Source: Verrucomicrobiia bacterium
GTDB lineage: Bacteria; Verrucomicrobiota; Verrucomicrobiia; Verrucomicrobiales; DEV007
Reading direction: 5' to 3'
Length of the DNA: 44,526 nt
Assembly: GCA_020439945.1 (NCBI GenBank)
Contig: JAGRPB010000019.1
Coordinates: 1 to 44,526, forward strand
The notes under the pieces are model-generated. The model was given only the letters and a program-made list of their open reading frames with translations. It was not told the DNA's origin and did not search any database. Position numbers and translations under genes: made by a program. Shown piece after piece: positions 39,240 to 44,526 of this stretch; the first letter of the stretch is position 1, and each line of letters starts with the position of its first letter.

Positions 39240-40439
39240 TCACTTCGCCGGTTGAGACAGGATCCACTCGATCCCGGCGGGAATGCCCTCGCCGATCATG
39301 GACTGGTAGTGACCGCCACGTTCCACCGTCTTCACGGTCACGCCGGGATTGATCGCCTGAATCCGGTCGGTGAAGGCCTTGGCGCTCGCGGGAGAAACGA
39401 GCCGATCGTCGTCGGCAAAGAAGAGGAAAACGGGGCGGTCGAGGGTGTCGAGGTGGGAGACCGGCGAGGAATCTCTGGCGAAACGGCGCAGGTCGGGAAA
39501 CAGGATGGCCGATTGAAAACCGGTGAGCAGGTCGCCGAAGTGCGCCTCGAGATCGGTGGCCGGAGCGTAGGCGAGGCTGCCGGCCAATCGCGGCTCGTGA
39601 GCGCCGAGGAGCAGCGACAAGGTGGCCGCGGAGCTGTGACCGGCCGAGTAGATGCGGGCGGGATCGACCTCGGGCAGGCGGGCGAGCACGAGTTCGAGGG
39701 CGTCGCGGCCGTTCACCACGCCGGCGCCCGCGGCTTTGAAGGCGAGGTAGGCTTTTTTCATCGCCTCGACCTTGGCGGTTTCGTCCTCGAGTTCTTCGCT
39801 CGGATCCTGGCCATCGATCGAGTAGAGCACGGCGGCGATCCCGGCCTCGGCGTAGGGCAGGGCCTCGTCGTGGTAGGCGAACTCGTCGAGATCGTCGAGG
39901 TCGGCGCCACTGAGCAGATTGGTTCCCGCGGGAGCGACGAGCACGCAGGGCAGGCTTTTCGGCGCGGCTTCCCGAGCCGGGAGATAAATGCGGAAACTCA
40001 TTTGGAAACCCGGCCTGCCGCCCTGCTCATCGTCGAGGGGAAGCTGGAACTGGCAGACCCGCACCTCGGAAGGTTCCAGGCGGCTGAAGGGTGGCAGTTC
40101 GGGAAAAGCCGGCACCGGAGTCTCGGCGAGGTGGACCGCGATGGTGTCACGCTCCCGGACCAGTTGTTGTTCTTGGTAATATTGAATAAAAAACCAGCCG
40201 ATCACCGCCCACATTGCGACGGAACCGTAGCCGAGAATCAGCCCGGTGAGGGCGAACCCGCCGCCGCTCAGTCGGCCGGCGGACCTCGCCAAGCGCGCGC
40301 GGCCCAGGTGTCCGCAGATGATGGCCGCAATCGCGAACAGGACGCCACAGAGACCGATGAGTCCCAGGACAAAGCTCCACACCGCCAGCGTGCTGGTACG
40401 GGCGGTGACAAGCGATTTCCGGCGTGGTGGCTCAGCCAT
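39240..40439 (-). CDS. Membrane-anchored S9-like alpha/beta hydrolase with DUF4190-type N-terminus
   Basis: A 399-residue protein. The N-terminus (residues 15-90) has two transmembrane helices with an intervening GHLGRARLAR, the pattern of the DUF4190 membrane domain (LAVWSFVLGLIGLCGVLFAIAAIICGHLG; GFALTGLILGYGSVAMWAVIGWFF). The C-terminal hydrolase has a nucleophile at Ser269 in SAGHSSAATL (G-x-S-x-A type), a possible acid in FFADDDRLVSPASAK and a His in ERGGHYQSMIG. The domain resembles dienelactone hydrolase/S9 peptidases. It is convergent with the preceding hydrolase and divergent from the lipoprotein gene at 40587. Probable orientation: hydrolase domain in the periplasm or cytosol, undetermined. 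Confidence 0.8.
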   Translation of the reverse strand: MAEPPRRKSLVTARTSTLAVWSFVLGLIGLCGVLFAIAAIICGHLGRARLARSAGRLSGGGFALTGLILGYGSVAMWAVIGWFFIQYYQEQQLVRERDTIAVHLAETPVPAFPELPPFSRLEPSEVRVCQFQLPLDDEQGGRPGFQMSFRIYLPAREAAPKSLPCVLVAPAGTNLLSGADLDDLDEFAYHDEALPYAEAGIAAVLYSIDGQDPSEELEDETAKVEAMKKAYLAFKAAGAGVVNGRDALELVLARLPEVDPARIYSAGHSSAATLSLLLGAHEPRLAGSLAYAPATDLEAHFGDLLTGFQSAILFPDLRRFARDSSPVSHLDTLDRPVFLFFADDDRLVSPASAKAFTDRIQAINPGVTVKTVERGGHYQSMIGEGIPAGIEWILSQPAK

Positions 40440-40498
40440 GGCAGATAATCAGATAACGAGGGGGATTCGCCCTGTCGAGTGGCTTCCCGTCAAAACAT

Positions 40499-40532
40499 GC
40501 GCCATACGGGCCCGGGGGTGGCGCGCTTTTTT
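40499..40532 (+). terminator. Terminator-like hairpin with T-tract in a divergent promoter region
   Basis: GCGCCA (40499-40504) pairs with TGGCGC (40519-40524) around a 14-base GC-rich loop, followed after GC by TTTTTT (40527-40532). This has the form of an intrinsic terminator for plus-strand transcription, yet no plus-strand gene ends here: the hydrolase gene upstream is on the minus strand and the lipoprotein gene starts at 40587. It could be an attenuator in the lipoprotein gene leader or the end of a short RNA. Confidence 0.5.
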
Positions 40533-40586
40533 GATTGCCGCCGCCCGGCGCCGAAAGTTTAGTGGGAGTCCCGTTTTCCGCGATTC

Positions 40587-41123
40587 ATGAAAGCCTCGAT
40601 CCTCTCTCTCTCCGCGATTCTGCTTCCGGCGCTACTGCTTAGCTCTTGCGTCACCACTCAAAGAGAGGGCGTGTCCGGCGTGCCGGGCGAGGGCAATCCC
40701 AACAATCCCGCGGTGCAGAGACGAGCCGCGGAAATCGCCGCGGAACCGAGGGGCGACTACTGGATCGGCCGGCGCTGGTGGACGGAGGGCACGCGGTTCT
40801 GGGGCTACCTGCGTCGTCCCGGTCAACCGTGGAAGGAGGCCAAGCTGGTGATGGTGAACGAGACGGTCTGCCATACGCCGGACCGATTGCCGGAAAGTCC
40901 CGAGACGGGTCCCGCCCACGGTTTCGACCACAACTACGAGTATCGGTTCTTTGGCAATTTCACCGGGCAGGAAGTCTACGACCCGAACTCGAACCTGATG
41001 CTGCCGGAGTTCCTGCTGCAGCGATACGAATTGATCAACGCCACGCCGGGATTCCTTTTCCAACCGGGCGAACGCTACAACCCGAAGCGGCTCCCGCCCA
41101 AGTTTCCGCCCATTCCCCGCTGA
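40587..41123 (+). CDS. Small lipoprotein of unknown function
   Basis: A 178-residue lipoprotein (MKASILSLSAILLPALLLSSC, Cys21). The mature part has a hydrophilic start, then DYWIGRRWWTEGTRFWGYLRRPGQPW and several aromatic/Asp-rich segments (HGFDHNYEYRFFGNFTGQEVYDPNSNLMLPEFLL). A run of prolines and basic residues ends the protein. I do not recognise a family; it looks like a conserved envelope lipoprotein with a small beta-rich domain. It lies 24 bases upstream of creB, on the same strand, and may belong to the same transcription unit. A terminator-like hairpin precedes it at 40499-40532. Confidence 0.7.
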   Translation: MKASILSLSAILLPALLLSSCVTTQREGVSGVPGEGNPNNPAVQRRAAEIAAEPRGDYWIGRRWWTEGTRFWGYLRRPGQPWKEAKLVMVNETVCHTPDRLPESPETGPAHGFDHNYEYRFFGNFTGQEVYDPNSNLMLPEFLLQRYELINATPGFLFQPGERYNPKRLPPKFPPIPR

Positions 41124-41147
41124 GTCGGGATTTCGGCCGGCACGCCC

Positions 41148-41873
41148 ATGGCTTCCGTCACTCCTCAGCCGCCCTGCCGCGTGCTCGTCGTGGAGGACGA
41201 GCCCTCCATTGCTGAGAATATCGAGTATTCGCTCAGGACGGAAGGCTTCGAAGTCACCCTTGCCGGCACGGGCGAGGAAGCGCTTTCGATTCTCGCGGAA
41301 ACCGGGCCCGGATTCGTCATTCTCGATGTCGGGTTGCCCGGCATGAGCGGCTTCGATGTCTGTCGCGAAATCCGGCATCGTTCCAACGTGCCGGTGCTTT
41401 TCCTGACGGCCCGCGAAGGGGAGATCGATCGCGTCGTCGGGCTGGAACTCGGCGCCGACGACTACGTGGTGAAACCCTTCAGTCCTCGGGAACTCGCCGC
41501 CCGTGTCCGGGCCATCCTGCGCCGCACCGCGGTGGTTGGCGGCGAATCGGTGAGCCAGGCATCGACCGGGAAACCGTCGGCCGTCGGCCTGGTCATCGAT
41601 CCGGAACGCCGCCGCGCCAGTTGGAACGGGACAACGCTGAACCTGGCTCGCTACGAATTCGGGCTGGCCGAGGTATTCGCCGCGCACCCCGGGCGGGTCT
41701 ACACCCGCGACCAGTTGATGGACCTGGTCTGGGATGAGCCGGAGGCCTCGCTCGATCGTACCGTCGATGCCCACATCAAGTCCCTCCGCGCCAAGCTGCG
41801 CGACGCCGGCGGGCCCGATGACCTGATCGTCACCCATCGCGGCGTGGGTTACAGTTGGAAGGAACCGGCCTGA
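41148..41873 (+). CDS. creB: OmpR-family response regulator, CreB-like
   Basis: A 241-residue response regulator: receiver domain (residues 10-125) with acidic pair Glu16-Asp17, phospho-acceptor Asp60 (GFVILDVGLPGMSGFDVC), Thr in FLTARE and Lys109 in DDYVVKPFSPREL; then a winged-helix DNA-binding domain (residues 140-240) reading LNLARYEFGLAEVFAAHPGRVYTRDQLMDLVWD and RTVDAHIKSLRAKLRD. The C-terminal GVGYSW is typical of OmpR/CreB. In E. coli CreBC controls a carbon/peptidoglycan-stress regulon. Here it precedes its sensor kinase by 28 bases. Naming as CreB is based on the kinase partner and linker; targets are not predictable. Confidence 0.88.
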   Translation: MASVTPQPPCRVLVVEDEPSIAENIEYSLRTEGFEVTLAGTGEEALSILAETGPGFVILDVGLPGMSGFDVCREIRHRSNVPVLFLTAREGEIDRVVGLELGADDYVVKPFSPRELAARVRAILRRTAVVGGESVSQASTGKPSAVGLVIDPERRRASWNGTTLNLARYEFGLAEVFAAHPGRVYTRDQLMDLVWDEPEASLDRTVDAHIKSLRAKLRDAGGPDDLIVTHRGVGYSWKEPA

Positions 41874-41901
41874 AACGATCCCGAATCCCGAGTCTCTCGA
41901 C

Positions 41902-43413
41902 ATGCGCATCACCCTGCTGATCATCGCCGGTTTTCTTGTCATTGCCGGCAGCGGATTCTTTCTGCTCATGCGAACGATCCGCGACGATGTGGAGCGACAG
42001 TATTCCCAGGCGGCCGAGGAACCGCTCGTCGATCTCTCGCACCTGCTCGCGGCCATGGTCGAGCAGGATCTCCTCGACGGCCAGGTCGACGCCTCGCGTT
42101 TCCGGCAGGCCTTCGAATCCGCGTACCGACGCGAGTTTCACGCCCGCATCTACCAGCTCGAAAAAACGAAAATCGACACTCACGTCTATGTGACCGATCG
42201 CGAGGGCATCGTCCGTTTCGATTCCGACGGGGGACGCCGGGAAGGCGAGGATTTTTCGCGGATGAACGACGTTTTCCTGACCTTGCGGGGCGAATACGGA
42301 GCCCGGGCCACGCGCACCGATCCGGAGGACTCGCGCTCGTCGGTGTTTCACGTCGCCGCGCCGATTCGATGGCAGGGGGAGATCATCGGTTCGCTGACCG
42401 TTTCCCGTCCGGAGACGGTGATGGCGCCTTTCGTGAATGAAACGAAGCGGCGCATTCTCCGCAGCAGCATCATCGCCGGGGTGGTGGTGGTCACGCTCGG
42501 AGCGCTGTGGACCTACTGGTTGCTGAGCCCGATCGGTCGACTCACTCGCCGGGCGCGCCAGGTGAAAAACGGCGAGTACGTCACCGTGCCCGAGATCGGC
42601 CACGCCGAGATTCGCACCCTGAGTCGCGCCCTCGAAGAGATGCGCCGGGAACTCGAGGGCCGTCACTATGTCGAGAACTACGTTCAGGCACTGACCCACG
42701 AACTGAAGAGTCCGCTCGCCGCGATTCGGGGCGCCGCGGAATTGCTCGACGAGGAAGGGATGGCTCCGGAACAGCGAGCCCGTTTCCTCGAGAACATTCG
42801 GGCCGAGACCGATCGCAGCGAAGATCTGGTGCGGCGGCTCCTCCAACTCGCCTCCATCGAACGGCAGTCGGAATTGAAGCGGCGGGAAACGATCGACCTG
42901 CCCGAATTGGTCGTGGAGGAATGCGCCAAGCTCCGAAGCCTGGCGGAATCGAAACGCGTGAGGATCGACTTCACTCCCCCCGAGAGCGGCTCGTCGATCC
43001 GGGTGTCGGGCGACTCCCTCATGCTCGCCATCGCGGTGAGAAACCTGCTCACCAACGCCATCGATTTTTCCCCGGAAAACGGAAAGGTCGCGGTGTCGCT
43101 GATCGACGACAATCCGATCCACCTTCGCATCGAGGACGAGGGCCCCGGCATGCCCGACTACGCGGCCGCCCGCGTCTTCGATCGCTTCTATTCCCTGAAA
43201 CACTCCGTCACCGGTCGGAAAGGCTCCGGGCTCGGGCTGTGCTTTGCCCGGGAAACCGCCCGACTGCACGCGGGAGAAGTGACGCTGGAGAATCGTGAAG
43301 AAAACCAAGGCGCGCGGGCCACCCTCATGCTGCCGGCGAGCCCTCAGCCGAGCGTTTCGTCGTCCTCTTCCTCGCCCGCGTCCTCGTCGCCGTCAAAGCC
43401 GGTCGCTTCCTGA
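41902..43413 (+). CDS. creC: CreC-like sensor histidine kinase
   Basis: A 503-residue membrane kinase. Helix 1 (TLLIIAGFLVIAGSGFFLLM) and helix 2 (near 189-208) flank a periplasmic CACHE/PAS-like sensor region containing THVYVTDREGIVRFDS and VFHVAAPIRWQGEIIGSLTVSRP, characteristic of CreC. HAMP follows (SPIGRLTRRARQVKNGEY), then the H box with His266 (ALTHELKSPLAAIRGAAELL), N box (AIAVRNLLTNAIDFSPEN), G1 (RIEDEGPGMPD), F box and G2 (GRKGSGLGLCFARETARLH). All catalytic boxes are intact. The last 25 residues are a Ser/Pro/Ala-rich tail, arising where the gene overlaps the convergent DUF2017 gene by 70 bases. creD is not next to it. Confidence 0.9.
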   Translation: MRITLLIIAGFLVIAGSGFFLLMRTIRDDVERQYSQAAEEPLVDLSHLLAAMVEQDLLDGQVDASRFRQAFESAYRREFHARIYQLEKTKIDTHVYVTDREGIVRFDSDGGRREGEDFSRMNDVFLTLRGEYGARATRTDPEDSRSSVFHVAAPIRWQGEIIGSLTVSRPETVMAPFVNETKRRILRSSIIAGVVVVTLGALWTYWLLSPIGRLTRRARQVKNGEYVTVPEIGHAEIRTLSRALEEMRRELEGRHYVENYVQALTHELKSPLAAIRGAAELLDEEGMAPEQRARFLENIRAETDRSEDLVRRLLQLASIERQSELKRRETIDLPELVVEECAKLRSLAESKRVRIDFTPPESGSSIRVSGDSLMLAIAVRNLLTNAIDFSPENGKVAVSLIDDNPIHLRIEDEGPGMPDYAAARVFDRFYSLKHSVTGRKGSGLGLCFARETARLHAGEVTLENREENQGARATLMLPASPQPSVSSSSSSPASSSPSKPVAS

Positions 43414-44048
43414 TCGTTCCGCGTCATCACCTCGATCAGGATGCTCTGGAGAGCGGTGTAGAATTCGTATTGCGCCAGCAACAGCAGGCGCGCGCCATCG
43501 AGAGGCGGGACATCCGTCCCATCGCCGTCGGGCCAGTGGAAACGCTCGGTCGCATCGGCGAGATCGTGCGCCTCGTTCATCAGCAGCCGTGCCTGGTTGA
43601 GCGCGCTGTACCAGGCATCGGAAGCCTCCCGGGCCACTTCGATCCGGGCGGGGATGGGTTCCGGTCGCGGGATGAAGTGATCCGCGCCGGCTTCCTCCTC
43701 GTCCTCATCATCGACGACCGTTTCATCGATTTCCTCCTCGTCATCCTCCACGAGTTCGAATTCGCCATCGACCGCCGCCAGCGCCAGGTCGCGACTGACC
43801 TGATCGCGGGCCGCCACGAAGGCCGATTCCAGATCGGGCCTGACATACTCGCCCCAATCATTGAGGAAGCCCTCCTCGTTCTCCCTTTCCGAAGCAGGCA
43901 CGTCGATCGGATCCGGCAGCAGTCGCTGACGAAACTGGGGCGGCAGCGCCTCGCCCGCCGCCATCTCGGGAATGCGATCGAGAAAGGTCCACTCGATGGG
44001 ATCGAGATCGCTGAGGATCCAGGATTCTTCCGTGAGAATAAACTTCAT
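43344..44048 (-). CDS. DUF2017-like acidic protein, clpS neighbour
   Basis: A 234-residue soluble protein with a helical N-terminal region (ILTEESWILSDLDPIEWTFLDRIPEM) and a long C-terminal helix segment (ALNQARLLMNEAHDLADATERF, GARLLLLAQYEFYTALQSILIEVM). In the middle and at the C-terminus are acidic runs (EDDEEEIDETVVDDEDEEE; DEDAGEEEDDETLG). The position directly downstream of clpS and the overall pattern match the DUF2017 family, which commonly pairs with clpS; the assignment is moderate. The acidic tail is antisense to the Ser-rich tail of CreC over 70 bases. The ATG at 44048 gives 26 bases to the clpS stop. Confidence 0.7.
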   Translation of the reverse strand: MKFILTEESWILSDLDPIEWTFLDRIPEMAAGEALPPQFRQRLLPDPIDVPASERENEEGFLNDWGEYVRPDLESAFVAARDQVSRDLALAAVDGEFELVEDDEEEIDETVVDDEDEEEAGADHFIPRPEPIPARIEVAREASDAWYSALNQARLLMNEAHDLADATERFHWPDGDGTDVPPLDGARLLLLAQYEFYTALQSILIEVMTRNDQEATGFDGDEDAGEEEDDETLG

Positions 44049-44074
44049 GCCGTCTCGTCTGCTGCTCTTCCCCT

Positions 44075-44380
44075 TCAATCGGATGACTTCTGCATCGCCG
44101 CCAGCAGCTGGTAGGACTGCAGTTGCTGCACGTAGAGTTCCGCCTTTTCCCGTTCGCCGCTCCACACCACCGAGCGTCCCAGGTGATGGACCTCCAGCAT
44201 CAGTTGAGTCGCCTTTTCCTCCGAGTAGCCGAAAATCCGGCGCAGCACCATCGTCACGAAGCCCATCAGGTTCACCGGATCGTTGAACACCACCACATTC
44301 CACGGCAGCTCGAGTTCCGCCTCGCTCCGCGTCTCGATGACGGTTGTCTCCTGGGTGTCGGTGTCGAAACTCATGATCAT
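44075..44380 (-). CDS. clpS: ATP-dependent Clp protease adaptor ClpS
   Basis: ClpS delivers N-degron proteins to ClpAP. The 101-residue protein has the core LELPWNVVVFNDPVNLMGFVTMVLRRIFGYSEEKATQLMLEVHHLGRSVVWSGEREKAELYVQQL, with the NDP turn and the conserved helices of the family. ClpS N-degron pocket residues (Asn-Asp in VFNDPVN, His in LEVHHLG) are present. The ATG at 44380 overlaps the stop of the upstream partial gene by four bases (ATGA), favouring it over the ATG two codons later. The pair with DUF2017 is a known arrangement. Confidence 0.93.
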   Translation of the reverse strand: MIMSFDTDTQETTVIETRSEAELELPWNVVVFNDPVNLMGFVTMVLRRIFGYSEEKATQLMLEVHHLGRSVVWSGEREKAELYVQQLQSYQLLAAMQKSSD

Positions 44381-44526
44381 ACGCAGGCCAGGTGGCCGGG
44401 CGCATCGTCGCTGTCGTTTTCCATGGAATTGCCGGTCGGCCAGGCCGGACGAAACACCCGGCGCGCCGCCTCCAGTCCCTCCGGATACCGGGCCGAAAAC
44501 GCACCCGGATCGAGTCGTTTTCCACC
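44377..44526 (-). CDS. 3' end of an unidentified gene (runs off window)
   Basis: Only the last 49 codons and the stop (44377-44379) are inside the window. The readable residues (KRLDPGAFSARYPEGLEAARRVF then PAWPTGNSMENDSDDAPGHLACV) look like genuine coding sequence, but are too few for identification. Its stop overlaps the clpS start in an ATGA, so it is probably co-translated with clpS. Confidence 0.55.
   Translation of the reverse strand, partial: GGKRLDPGAFSARYPEGLEAARRVFRPAWPTGNSMENDSDDAPGHLACV

Noticed and set aside
1-44526. CRISPR arrays, prophage, integrase or large IS elements
   Set aside because: No regularly spaced direct repeats, phage structural genes, integrases or transposases were seen; only small repeat elements.

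Overview
This is a roughly 44.5 kb, GC-rich chromosomal segment from a Gram-negative-type bacterium. I infer Verrucomicrobiota or a PVC relative, from several lipoproteins with lipoboxes, a thioredoxin-fold protein ending in an SHD1-like domain, a GxxExxY gene, a DUF2017 gene beside clpS, and the general style of the genes. No rRNA or phylogenetic marker was available to confirm this. Almost all of the window is coding. The only gap over 300 bases (6713-7147) holds a tRNA-Leu.

Layout. (1) 1-5730, minus: a FAD oxidoreductase, an MMPL/RND exporter, a UbiE-type methyltransferase and a YceI protein form a tight operon, followed by a truncated pyruvate kinase; this looks like a lipid or isoprenoid modification and export unit. 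(2) 5855-6894, minus: purU and a tRNA-Leu whose anticodon reads AAG. (3) 7148-14186, plus: a three-gene operon of transglutaminase-DUF2126, circularly permuted ATP-grasp fused to alpha-E, and a second transglutaminase, coupled by overlapping stop/start codons. (4) 14202-17086: a fumarylacetoacetase-family hydrolase, an SDR lacking the usual catalytic Tyr/Lys, and a convergent Gfo/Idh/MocA oxidoreductase, with a nested palindrome between the last two. (5) 17143-17633: a compact element with near-perfect 25-bp terminal inverted repeats around a single GxxExxY gene; its right end carries the stop codon of riboflavin synthase. (6) 17628-26334, minus: an Mrp-type cation/proton antiporter operon in a split-MrpA form (E, F, G, MbhD-like, MbhE-B fusion, C, D, D, a small membrane protein, NuoL/A-like) ending in an overlapping riboflavin synthase gene. 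(7) 26507-34419: a thioredoxin-fold/SHD1 protein, an AlgX/AlgJ-like SGNH lipoprotein, two tandem paralogous propeller/LamG-like lipoproteins and an M32 carboxypeptidase. (8) 34559-40439: two paralogous hydrolase-like lipoproteins flanking a CelD-type acyltransferase, then two further alpha/beta hydrolases. (9) 40587-44526: a small lipoprotein, a CreB/CreC-like two-component system, and a DUF2017-clpS pair overlapping creC tail to tail.

Unexplained structure. A degenerate 22-bp unit occurs as head-to-tail pairs at three distant places (5815, 22085, 28464), twice inside coding sequence. Together with the GxxExxY element and the palindromes at 15090-15165 and 15999-16070, this points to several families of small dispersed repeats. 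The strongest candidates for something undescribed are the inverted-repeat-bounded GxxExxY element, the paired-lipoprotein loci (27290-32807 and 34559-38189), and the 22-bp repeat family. All functional statements come from reading the translated sequence and recognising families; no database search was run.
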